A DNA stretch of 64,000 bases from Ectocarpus siliculosus (Eukaryota > Sar > Phaeophyceae > Ectocarpales > Ectocarpaceae), in contig FN649756.1 of assembly GCA_000310025.1 (NCBI GenBank), positions 246,584 to 310,583 of the forward strand, read 5' to 3'. Shown piece after piece: positions 12,466-24,100 of the stretch. The notes below the pieces were generated by a model that had not been told where the DNA came from, searched no databases, and worked only from the letters and a program-made list of their open reading frames with translations. Each line of letters begins with the position of its first letter. The first letter of the stretch is position 1. The position numbers and the translations under genes were made by a program.

Positions 12466-12470
12466 CTTGA

Positions 12471-12625
12471 GGTCAAAACAAAAAAGAGACAGGGGAACAC
12501 GGGACGCTTACGGTTACAGGTCTAAACAAAAGAGACAGGGAAGTACGGGACGTTTTATGGTTACAGGTCCAAACAAAGAGAGACAGTGAAACACAGGACG
12601 CTCATGGTCACAGGCCAAAACAAAA
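12471..12625. repeat. Imperfect tandem repeat, about 50-60 bp unit, three copies
   Basis: Three successive units share AAACAAA(A)GAGACAG followed by a block like ACGGGACG, then GGTTACAGGTC. The copies have diverged by substitutions. The array begins directly upstream of the first recognised ATG of the DUF900-type hydrolase gene (12465, minus strand). Confidence 0.7.
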
Positions 12626-12799
12626 CAAAACAGGCATGTACGGAAACAGAGTACGGGAGCAAGAACCAGGTCCGTCTTTGACAGGAAATGGAGAAATCGC
12701 ACGAGGAATACATATATTATGTTCCATCCCCAAGAGGAAAGCCAATCATTTTTCCGCGTCGTTCATGCACGAAGAAAGAAAAGGCAGTGGCAGATACGT

Positions 12800-15583
12800 T
12801 CAGGGGTTCCGGTACATGAATCCACGAGGCAGCATGGTGTACCACGCATACCCATACCCCTGATCCCCTTGGACGACCTTCCTACGCAGATCAAAGTTGA
12901 CAATGACGAGGAGGGGCGGGGACGATGCCGAACGCTGCTTTTCCGGAGTGCTCCTTGGCAGCACGTCACACCGTCGCCCAAAAAAACAGACCTCAGAAAC
13001 GATGGGCGTAGTGTGCGCCACATGTGACGCTTCATCTTGCAGCAATTGGACATTAGGACTCTGTTCCGTTGTGCTGTCCTAGAGTATTCATGAAAGCACG
13101 CACAACTCCTCGGGAAACATTCACATTCACACGATAACCTGGCATCGTTCCACTATACTTCGAAGTATATCCTTGCGATGAAGCATTCGCTGAAACATTC
13201 GCCGACTTGGTCAAGACTGCCTGGCCGAAGTATATCCTTGCGATGAAGCATTCGCTGAAACATTCGCCGACTTGGTCAAGACTGCCTGGCGCACCCACCC
13301 CAGCATGCGCAAGCTGCCAGCACCAGCACAAACAAGACGAACAACGATAACCACCAGACTCGCGCAACACCACCACCAACTACTACTACTACTACTACTA
13401 CAGTACCCTATTTCAGTCGTCCCTCGGTTAACGACACATGCGGTTTTTCGTTAAAACATGCGTCCTATCAAGCCGGGGAAAAAGGGGTCCTTAAGATTGA
13501 TACCACCCCTCGCGTTTAACTTTCCGCGGGGAATCATGCTTGTGACAAAAAAAAATGGTATGTCCTTAACCGGGGGGGAAGTCTCCGCAAAAATGGTGCC
13601 CTTGACCGACGGGCCACTGCTGTATTTATTCGCTTGCTTTCTGTCGCACCTTTGGAGACACTTCCGTGTCCGGGAAAGGCTCCCTCGAGATCGACGCCAC
13701 CACGCACCCCACCACCCCGAAGCCCTGGTTCGATCCCGAGCAGTTGAAGCCGGAGACAACGTCTCCGTGCAGGACTTCCTCCACCACCGCCGGACGCTCC
13801 GTCAACAGCCTGCTCACGTCTCTTCCGCGAGGGGAAGGAGTGGGGCTCTTTCTGGTAGGGCTTCGTCTGGCGTCGGGTTCCGAGGTAGGGCTGGCAAGTC
13901 CAGCAGTGCTGCTACCTCTTCTTCTTGGGCCGCCATCTGCGAGCCCCCCTTTGGCGATGCCGTCGGCCCCCTTACCACTACTGCCGGTGTCCTCGGTACC
14001 GCCAACGTCATCGCCGCCGTCGTTCTCGTTCGCGCCGGACAGGAACACGTTAAACTCGTGGTTGCTGCAAGCATTTGGTCCGGCGTGGGAGAAGAGAAGG
14101 CGTGGGCGTGGTCATAGAAAAGTCGTGCTACAGTACAATAGGGAGCTAGTTCGCGGTCCTGGTGATGTTGGACTGCAGAGCGTGACGGCATGGCTGGCGT
14201 GTTGCTACGCATGAGTTGTCGTCCACACCAGGAGTACAAGAATCAGAGTCAGAGTCAGTCTTACTAACGCTTGGCATTCACGCCACATGACCACTGCTCG
14301 TTTAGCGGCTGGTGCCGACCATGGATGGAGTACACCGCCGTTGCACCGCTGCTGCACTCTGCGATGCAGATCCGGTACAAATATTGAAAATGGCTACCCC
14401 TAAGAGGTACACCTTTGGTGTCATTTACATCGCAAGAATCGTGGTAGAACCACACCGTTTCCGTTCATCACGCAGTCCGCTCAATTCCCCAGAGTACCTT
14501 GTCTTGGCATCTCCCCAATTCAACGTCCTGTTCTTCCAACACCAAAGAAGAGGAGACGGCCGGGTAGTATGGACGGCAAGATGATGGTAACGGTAACCTC
14601 CGAGGCAGGCAAACACAAGAAAAAAAAAACTTAGCTTAGCGGACGCCAGGAATAGCTGTGCGGCAGCGCCACCACCAGCGGACGAGACAGCAGCAAACGT
14701 GACGTATACCACAAGGCAAGCCCTAAACCCCCCTCACCCGTCCTCTGAAAGCGACAGGTGCTCCGACACCAGCTCGGAGGCCGCCTTGCCCTTGTCCTTC
14801 TCCCGCTCCCGCTCCTCCCTCTCGTCCACGGGGGGGCGCCAGATGCCCAGCCTCAGGCCCCCGGGCTCTCGCAGCACCACCTCGACCCTCTGCCTGCCGA
14901 GCCGGTACGACTTCCCGCCGACATGCGCCCCGAACATAACACCGGCGTCTCGGAACACGTCCGCTTCGAAGGAAAACGCCGCTCCAGGGCTCCTCCGGGC
15001 ACCAGAGCTGGAAAAGGCCGTCCCGGTCCTGTTTATTCTGTCCGTCGCGGAGCCCGCCCCTATTCTATCATTTGCGGAGGCCCCTTTCGTTGGCACATCG
15101 GCACTGCTGTCGGGTCCAGCGAGATCGGGAGGGGATGAACGGTCACCATCCCCGCCGTGCGAAGGCAGCGTAACCGTCGCCAACAACGTCTCGCCGTAGC
15201 CCCGCTCCTCTCCGCCGGCAGGACGGTCACAAACCACCGCCGGCTGCCCGTTGGCCGTGGGCATCAGAGGCCGGCCCTCGCCCTCCTCCTCGGCCTTCTT
15301 GCCAGACGTCGGCGCCGCGTCTTGCTGACTGGACGTCTTCTCGGGCTTGGTGATAGCGGGCTGTTCGGGCACGGCTGTTGCTTCCGCGACTACTTCAGCG
15401 GCGGGGGCTGCTGCTGCTACTGCTGCTGCGAAGGGGTTCGAAGACGGCGGTGCTTGCTGCTTCCCTGCTGCTGCTGCTGGTACGGCCGCAGCTTTTCTTG
15501 CCGGCGCCGCCGCCACGACTGGATCGAACGGGTTCCTTCGAGCCGTGGCCGCGGTAGCGGCTACGCCTCCACCACCACCACCA

Positions 15584-15615
<32 letters not shown>

Positions 15616-17220
15616 AGCGGCACTAGCCTTCTTCTTGCGAGAAGGCCCTCCCGCGAAAGGGTTCGCCACCACAGCAGCCGCCGCCGCCGTAACGGAAAGC
15701 TTCCGAGTCATTCCTGAGGGCGGGGACGCTGATGATGTCGATGCGGAGGGAGCGGCGGCGGGGGCGTTGCCGCTGCCAGCGAGCGGGGACTTCCACGACG
15801 GCGTTGACACCATCATGCGGCCAGCCTCGTCAAGAGCACACTCTTCCGGACCCTCCCAGAGAAGGTCTGACAGTGGCTCCGGGAGAGTGTTGTCTCCGAA
15901 GAAACACTCTTTCAGTCCCTGTTGGTTGGTCGGGATCGGGAAAAACATGGGAAACATAACTGTTGGATGGATGATCTGTCAACAAGGTAGGGGACGGTGA
16001 ACGTGATGGACGATCACAAGTCTGTTGCCGCCGTGTGATGAGACGCTTGTCTCAGGCCAACCCTGCGGTGTGCCGCTACGCCGTCGGTACATAGGCCGCC
16101 GCAGGCGACGACTATGACGACTATGCCGCGGGGCACAACCACCCGAGGATCGACACAATAACAATTGACACACCACGACCACCGCCAATCACGACACCTT
16201 TCATGACATGATTTACTTTAACGAGAGTTTTCTACTCCGAAGTATTTAGGGAAGGCGATCAACAAGTTGAACAAGTCATCATCGTGGCGCTCCAGCCGCT
16301 GCCCACTCACATCTGTGCGGCTTTGACGGACTTCCGACATGGCCAGGGTAAGCCTCTCGTTGGGCGGCCTCCCATCCCTGATCGATGCCGCCGCGATCGC
16401 CCTGTCTTCAACAGCAACGCTGGGCGCCTGTTGTAGCCGACAAACGAGAGCAGCGGCGGCGGCAGCAGCACCCTCATGAAACAGATAAAAACAACACGCG
16501 TGCTAAAGGCAGGCTGCGAGACAGCAGCCATGCCTGCCTTTCGTCAGGGTTCGCGGCATCAACAACAACAGCAGTGAGTGCTGGCACTACCGACTGCTGA
16601 TTTTCGTTGAGCGGCGACAGGGTCTGACCTGTTTGATCTCGGAATGCTGCGAAGCCGGGTGTTACCACGACTCAGCTACCACAGGGTGCGCTTCTAGTTG
16701 CATGGAGGAAGGTAAGATATTTCTGAATATTTCGCGGATCACGTGACATTAAGTCGCCGCAGTATCAACACCACCGATAGAGCTACGGTCGCCGAAGGTC
16801 GCTGATATGCAGCCTGCCACCGTCGCTACCTATTTATAGACCTGGACAAAAGGAGGACATTCCCCGACTCCACGCCACTACCGTATCGTCACCAACCCAT
16901 TCTACCACAGGGTACTGGCACCGCTGCAGGGAGCCCATGTACGGCGACACGTTCACTGGTCTCGACAGGTTTCTTTGCAAGTCGAGTGACAGACGACAAA
17001 CCTCCCGTCCTTCCAACTTTAACCGAACAAGCTTGGTCGCTTGACTCCGGTTTGGGCGAAAGCAAGCAGGCAGGCTCGCCAGGCCAAAGTGAAGTCCAGG
17101 CCTAGCTATTATAGGCCAAGACGGCAAGTCTCAACCCGGAGTGGGTGGGTGCGTGTAGCTCACCTCGCAGAGCACCTGCTCGACGATCACCCGAAGCCCC
17201 AGAACGGCCAGTAAGCATGA
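12800..17220 (-). CDS. NPF-rich exons: probable 3' part of the LRR-ROCO gene, or a separate gene
   Basis: Exons in phase: complement of 17164..17220, 16882..16923, 16311..16427, 14738..15975, 13650..14064 and 12800..12991 (stop). All exons have usable splice sites and agree in frame. The first two encode LLAVLGLRVIVEQVLCE and RCQYPVVEWVGDDT, reminiscent of the helix and Cys motif that follow the COR domain in ROCO proteins. They can be joined in phase 0 to a GAG|GTAAAA donor at 18136 in the last ROCO exon. The large exon (about 412 codons) has Ala, Gly and Pro runs and three NPF motifs (NPFAGG, NPFDPV, NPFAAA), the core ligand of EH domains in endocytic proteins, and a conserved-looking tail (VMFGAHVGGKSYRLGRQRVE). 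The last exon ends YTMLPRGFMYRNP. No enzymatic domain was recognised. Whether this is ROCO tail or its own gene is unresolved. Confidence 0.5.
13161..13290. repeat. Perfect 65-bp tandem duplication
   Basis: Positions 13161-13225 are repeated at 13226-13290 (starting CGAAGTATATCCTTGCGATG). The first copy is preceded by bases that make a palindrome, ATACTTCGAAGTAT. The repeat lies in the presumed intron between exons at 12800..12991 and 13650..14064 of the minus-strand gene. Confidence 0.85.
14548..14613 (+). repeat. Dispersed short repeat (copy 1)
   Basis: Shares with 24856-24920 the ordered blocks GAGACGGCCG, TAGTATGG(A/C)CGGC, ACGGTAACCTCC and AGGCAAA, same orientation. Both copies lie in presumed introns of the minus-strand ROCO region. 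Confidence 0.55.
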
Positions 17221-17646
17221 CTGCCCAAGAAGGAAAAACGAGAGAAAGGGCAACATGCAACACACGAGCGATGTTCTGGTGGGCGTGGCAGAAAGATCGA
17301 TCGGGCTCAGAGTTTAACCTTTCAGGCCCCACGTATATTCGCTTGGAAGCTTGCGACCGGCGGAAAGCCGCCTCTATTCCAGCCGGAGCCAGCACAAGAT
17401 AGATACAGAGGTGCTCGACAAAACACCAGGGTCGTATCGTGAGAGGAAACTTGGAAACTTGGAAAAGCAAGAATGGAGAATTCCACCAACGATTCTAGCA
17501 AAGCCGTTGCGCTCTGTTCTAGGCAACACAAGCGACGCAGGGGGGGGCCAAGACAAAAAAAAAAAACAAGGCGGCGCGCATCTACTCCCCTTGACGGGGT
17601 CAGGGACATAAATTCTCGTTTCCGGCAGGGATCATTATAGTACAAC

Positions 17647-18030
17647 TTGACCGGAACATCACCCCCCCAATCGGAGGAGAGTAGACCCCACATAGTTGGG
17701 GAGTGTGAGTTGTACAGGAAGGAAAGAGAGGATCTCGAGGAGGAAATGAGACAGAGAGGGTGTGAAATGGACAAGTTTGGTAAATTAGACAACAGCGAAA
17801 AAACGATCGCGATAATTGGGGATAGATGGTGGGCACAAGAGGCCCTAGAGGACGGGGATAAGATGTGCAAGAATTTTTTATGTAGTTTGTGGCAGAAACG
17901 TAAAGAGCTCCCAAATGTTGGTGGTGTTTTTAGTAGGGGTAGGAACGGTGCTCCGTTTCGAAAGGGACGCGTGGTCAATGGTCAAATGATTAAGGCAAGC
18001 AACAAATGAGTACCCCCCCCCCCCCCCCCC
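17647..18030 (+). mobile_element. 3' end of a non-LTR retrotransposon, followed by poly(C)
   Basis: An open frame of 120 aa includes HIVGECELYRKEREDLEEEM, the E..H..C..Y..R pattern found at the C-terminus of many LINE reverse-transcriptase ORFs. It ends KASNK-stop at 18009 and is followed directly by a run of about 20 C residues and a second C run. No reverse-transcriptase core is visible upstream, so the copy is 5'-truncated. It is antisense to the ROCO gene and sits in the intron between 17220 and 18136. A degraded second copy of the same end occurs near 25320-25370 on the minus strand. Confidence 0.5.
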
Positions 18031-18105
18031 CTCCCCCCCCCAAAAAAAAGCAAGAGATTCACCGCCGCCCCCACACCGCGTCATGGTCAAGGCAAAACAA
18101 GACAA

Positions 18106-21100
18106 TCATCTGCTCTCGAGGAAGACCGGTTTTACCTCTCGATCACCAGACGTAACGGTCAGGTCGAGCATATCCCCCCCCGGCAAAGCGCTCTCCACCA
18201 GCTCCACCGCCGCGGTGATCGTCGTCGTGCTCGAACTCGCCGCATCTGCGGTGCCCCCCTCGTCACACCCCCCCCTTCCTCCGTCATCCCCTGCCGGTAA
18301 CATGATCCCTCCGGTGGTAGTGTCCCACCCGTCCAGTGACACCTCTGCGTAGCGATCGCGCAATGACACTCTCCCGGGGTACCTAAGCAGGACGACAGCC
18401 GCAACATGGTGATGGGTATTGGTACCGATTGTTGTGCAGTCTGATGAATTGGGGGGGGGTAGTATCGATGCCTGACTATGATTACGGTGAAAGTAGGTAA
18501 AATACCAGTCGAATATGCTGTTGGGCAAGGTTGATACCTTGCACAGCGCGGCATGGCCTGATAGACGCGCGAGTGAACCGCGAGCAGTGACAAAGGCAAC
18601 ATCCAAAATACTTCGTTCGGAACAGGCAAATCCCCGCGTGCGCCGTGATTCCAGCAACCTATCAGTATGCACAACAAACGACAACAACGATGCAGCAGCA
18701 GGTCTACGTGACGCACAGCTCGCCAGGGGCGCTAGGGACGAACGCCTGCACACAAGACATGCCTGTCTCAACCTTTCCTGCATCACCTGGTAGCGAGAAG
18801 CGATTGCAGCATGTGAAAAAGCCCGGGCAGCAGCATCGGAGATCGGCACGCGACCCTCCTCCCGCACACGCACGCCTCCGTGTTCCACCTACGCGCCCAC
18901 TCCCTCCTCGAAATCGCCTCCGATGGCGGCAGAAGGGCCGGAAACAACAACCGCCTCCGCTCCAGCTTCGCCCAAGACTCCTTCCTCAAGCCGAGCGCTC
19001 GCCATCTCTCCGATGACTTCCTCCGCGCAACCGCCCCAGGCTCCGTCTCCGCGCTGGGCTTGCGGGAGGACGCATCTGCCGCTGCACCATTGGCTTCCGC
19101 GGCAGCAAGCACCTCTGCCGCCAGCGATGACGAAGCCCCCCCCAAGGCCTGATTGGACGGCGCCCCCGCCCCGGCGGCGGCCGGTGTTCGGGGAGAGCTC
19201 GAAGAGGAGGAGGAGGAGCCGCCACCGGCGGCAGCAGCAGCAGCAGCAGCAGTCGAGACCGAGATAACGTGCTTGCGCTCCACCTTGTCGCTCGGTCGTC
19301 GCCGCCCGTCGTCGTACGTACCAAAGCTTGCCGCCACCGCCCCCGGGGGTACTGCCACCGATGGCCGTGCTACTGCTGCTGCCGTCGTTGCCGTTGATGG
19401 CAGTGATCCTATTGGCCGTGCCACGGGAAGGTGACGCTCGCTGCTGTCTTCTTCGAACCCGCCGCGGTTCTCTGGAGCACCTCCCCGGAGGGCCGCCGAG
19501 GGAGAGCTATCTACGAAGACGCTGCTGCTGCTGCTGCTGCCGCCGCCGCCGCCGCCGCTGCCGGTAGTCATGTTGTCTACCACCCCTGCTCGGGTAGACG
19601 CGCCCAACGCCTTGTCGTCCGGAGGCAGCTCGGCGCAGAAGTACCCGTCGATAAGCGCCTGCACCAGGGTATCCGGCTGCACAGAGCCCAATCCCCTGGC
19701 GTGAACACAGTAACATCGGAGAGACAATCGCGTAGTTAATCGCCATGCTACGACAAAAAACAAGTTATCCCTGTAAAAAAAAGTATCACTATCACGCCTG
19801 AGGCCGTGGCGGCTTGTTGCACAGAAACGGCTGAGGGGGCTTTGCGGCAGCATGCAGGGGTGCACTCCAGCCACAGCAGTAGCAGCATCCGCAGCGGTGC
19901 CCTACAAAAGCACGGCCGCCACGGCGTGGCACCTGCCTGCCTGTGCTGTCCGCGATGTCTACTTAAAGAACACCTGCACATACTCAGCACAGCCAGGACC
20001 CCTCCATGGGTCGGGGTGCCTCCATATGGTCGGTGGCCGGTTACAGGGCGGAGGAAATCTCTCGGCACAGGATACCCCAACTTGTTTAATACTTACGAAC
20101 TACTATGTGCCCGCGATGGGGGCGGGTGAATCGACCTGGCACACACCCGCCCTGGACCTCGGCTGAAAGCTATAGTACAAAGATTTCGCTTACCCGAGAA
20201 CCGATGCGCACACGGCCAGCCGCAGAAACCACCCCCCCCCCATCCCTGGCCTCGGCGCTGCCGAAAACGCCTCCCACGATGTGATGCAGGAAAAAGCTCG
20301 GCCGCAGCACCACCCAGCCCTTCCCGCGCTCCACCTCCCCGCCCCCGGCTATGCCCCTGAGCAATATCCGACCCTCCCGTGCTAACGAGCGGGCGAGGTT
20401 GGCGCACACCGCTTCCGATGCCCGCGAGCACAGCTGGGAGAGGGGGGGGGGGGGGGAGGCACATGCAGGTGGCGAGTGGAGCCGCGGCGACGGAGCGATC
20501 AGTAGGTTTAGTTTCGTTGGAGTCGGCGACAGCATGAGCACGAGAGTCGTCATCTCAGCGGTTAGAGTTCTGGAGGAGGGTAGGGTGGACGCAAGCGAGG
20601 GGCGCGTGCGCTGACGCCGACCACTACCCACAGGGAGGTAGCACGAGCAGTAGGGGGTCTTCGGGCGTAGGCGGGAAAGAGGGTCGGTTGGTTTGGGTCG
20701 TAGCAGAGAGTAGAGTGAACGATAGACGATAGCTGCAGAACGACCGTGCCCGTGTCGTAGAGACAAGAAGGTGTTAACCCAAACCGGACTGCAACCACCA
20801 ACAAGACACACAAGCTTTTGAGACCATGACACGCAATCGAGTCTGATGATCGTCACCTGTCGCTGTACGGCGGTGGCGAACTTGGGCCATCGTACCAAAG
20901 TGGACCCTTCTCCTGACCATCTTTCGACTCTCCGGGCGAGGCTTGGGTATAGAGGCAGCGCAGCCCAGCCCTCGCCCTCCTGCCCGAACAGCTTGTCCGC
21001 GTGGGCAATAGCCTGAATCAAACAACAACGCGCAACGTGTTCTGCTACAGCTGTTGTTGTTGTTGCTGCTGGTGCTGGTGCTGGTGCTGCTGTCGTGTTG

Positions 21101-24100
21101 GATGTTGGACACACATGCGCTGCTTTCTTCTGTTGCTTCTGATCTCGACACAAACTTCTACTAACGTCATGCAGTCATACAGTACTGGCCTGCCAACATC
21201 AACAACAACAACGAACTGACCGGTAACACGTACCCCGCAGACCCAAAGTCGCATCAATCAACACTTGAACGCAACACGTCAACAACTCCTGTGAAGGAAG
21301 GAATCTCCCGACAAGCAGCAGACGGCACACGCATGCCCCAAGAACCTCGGCCGTGCTGGTACTCAGGCTAAAGTACCATCGCTATCTGCGCCAAATAAAT
21401 AAAATAGCACAAGTCAACAACACACACGCCATGAGTACAGGATTCCACAACAAACAAGGTAGATAACTGCTGCACCTACCTCTCTAAGGCGGGCGACATT
21501 GGCGTTGCCCGCTTTCCTGCAGTCCATCGCAAGGCATCCCGCAAAGGTAGGGAGAGAAGCGTCCAGCCCGGATCTCAGTTCCTCAAGGGTCAGGTCCTAT
21601 CAATAACGTCAAAACAGCAGTATTGGCAGAAAAAAAAAGTTCATCAAGGGTACTGTTGTAGGCATGGTAAGAAAAAGATTCACACAGAAGCATGGTTAGA
21701 AAAAAAGCACAGAGCGTACTGCAAGCTTTGTCTACGTAGGAGCAAGGCATTGATGTGTGTTGCTGCAGTCCAATAAAGTGTGTTTTGTTGTCCAGAGCGG
21801 AGAAATTGCGATGAAAAATCCACCACCAGGCAGCCATACGTAGTACGAGATGATGGTCTAGTTCTACTTACCGCATGCACGCCAAAGAGCGGCCCTGACT
21901 ACTATGTCTTTACTCAGGACAACTTCACCTACCGGAGCAACCTTCGATTTTGTTGTGGAAAGTCAACTCATTCAACTAAACAAGTAGCTTGGGGAACCGT
22001 GGGGTAGTTCATGACGTACAGTTAGAAGAGAGATACATATACAAACATCCCTCTGTACACAGAGCAAAACAAAGGCGTTTCTCGAAACTTAAGCTCTGCC
22101 ATGGACCTGTACGACTTCGAAATGCAAGTGAAGGTTTCCGATGAAAGGAGGGGTGATTAAACCGGTGTGCCGGGCTGTGCTGTGCTATGGTGTGGTGTGG
22201 TATGGTGTGGTGTAGTGCGGCTGACGCGGTCGCACCTCACGGGTTCGGTCCCAGAGTTTCTGGAGGTAGTCCTGCCCCACCGATCCAAGCTCGTCCGCTC
22301 TGGACCCCACGAGCACGATGACCGACCCGCTTGAAGGCCCGACGGTCTGGACTAGCCTCAGCCTGTGTTGGCGTTGGCCGCCACAAAAAAAAACATTCAT
22401 ACAGTACAGTACAGTATTGATCGTGCGTCATGTGCAACGGAACCACCAGAGAGGTTCGATTCTGGCAAGTGACACAGGATGAACCAACTGCATGCATCGG
22501 TTGAGGAACAAGTGCATGCATTGGTTGAGGAACCAACTGGAATAACAAAACCAAACATCGGAACAACAAAAAAAAGACACACAGCGGCGCCAAAAATGGT
22601 ATGGCATGGGGCACGCGTGCTGGAGGGAGCGCAACAGCACCATTATAACCATACAGAAAGCCAAAAAAAACAAGTCTCTCACCAGTGCTTGATCTGCCGC
22701 TTGGACTCCGCCTTGTCCACCGTCAGGCTCACCACCACCACGTACACCGACGAGGGGCACGCCAGCCCGCCGTCTACCGCACCCACCCCCCTGAACCGCC
22801 GCAGGCCTCCGTGATCCCGCACCAGGATAGGGGCCGAGCCGGCGCCGAGGGCCAGGGTGTCGCTCGTGACCCCCAGAGTCCTCTGGAAGGGGTCCTCCGC
22901 TCCTCTGTCCGGGGCGTTCTCTAGGCTGGTCTGCGTGCTCGAGCAGAAACGTGTGGAGCATAGTCATGGGCATGTCGTCATGAGATCTAGCTTCATGTAG
23001 TGTGAAAAGTGTGACAGTGTGATAGTGTGATAGTGTGAATAGCACACGGCTCGGGGGTGTGGTCGCCCGAGCTTGATCCCAAGCCCACTACCATAACGTT
23101 TGAAGCTAAAAGGGCCATTCGGATGCAAGCGCCAACACCACAATAGTCAATACCTCTACATTTCACAACAGAAATGTGGTGTTTTTTATCAGAAAAAGAG
23201 CAGGTTTGGGGCAAGAAGGAGCAAGCGCACACGTTGAACATTTGTTTGTGACGGGTGTCATGTCGTAATAAGATCAAGCGTCATTGAGTGTGAGCCGCGT
23301 TGGGTACAAGGTAGTGCGGAGGAGGATCCTCTTTCTGTGGCTGTCGAGGGATAGGGCTAGAATGGTGCTTCTGGTGCATGGACAACAACGATACAACTTG
23401 TAGCAACAACAGCAACCACAACCACAACAACAACAACAAAAACACGTTATCCTTGGAGATAGGCGTAGCCTTATCGCCATAGTAGCCAAGAACCCGCGAT
23501 CCACAAACTGACGGAACGCACATTGAAAAAACTGGAGAAGTACCCCCTCCCCAAGGTCTCCTTGAGCGTGCTCTTGCCCGCACCGGCCTCTCCCAGCAGG
23601 TGCACTGTGGTGCGTCGGCACTCCACACTCCCAGACAGTATTCCGCGGGCCCCCTTCTGTGCCGCCGCGAGCTGACCAATCAGCGGCAAACATTGACACG
23701 AGAATCGACACCAGTAAAGGGGGGGGGGGGGGCACCGTGGAATAGTGTTAGGGGGGGTTGGGGTTGAGGGCCTGAGTGAGGTGAGCGTGTTGGGTCGACG
23801 GGTCGGAAGGAACAGCAACACACACCGGGAAGGTGGAAAACATGAAGACATGCGAGCACGGGCATGGCATGCAAGGACAGCAGCCTCACGACGTGTTGAA
23901 AATCGTTTGTTAGTCGTGCGATGAAGAGGAACACAAAGGGAGGGTCAAGAACAACGACAAAAATGTAGGGCAAACCTTGGCACCGGTACGGCGGTAGTAC
24001 GCTTAAAGTGTTGTTGTTGTTGTTGTCTTCACATTAAAAAACCGTTCCGGTCTCCACTCAGTACTTTCTAAAGTCCGTCGGTACTGGTCCAACTGACGCG

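Noticed and set aside
13732..13752. GGTTCGATCCC resembling a tRNA T-loop
   Set aside because: No matching acceptor, D or anticodon stems nearby; it lies inside an exon.
15347..16000. 217-aa plus-strand frame with Ala and Pro runs
   Set aside because: Antisense of the NPF-rich minus-strand exon, which has matched splice sites at both ends.
20170..21153. Continuous 327-aa minus-strand frame read as one protein
   Set aside because: Only 20194..20433 in that frame is ROCO coding sequence; the rest crosses introns, and the next exon (20857..21012) uses a different frame.
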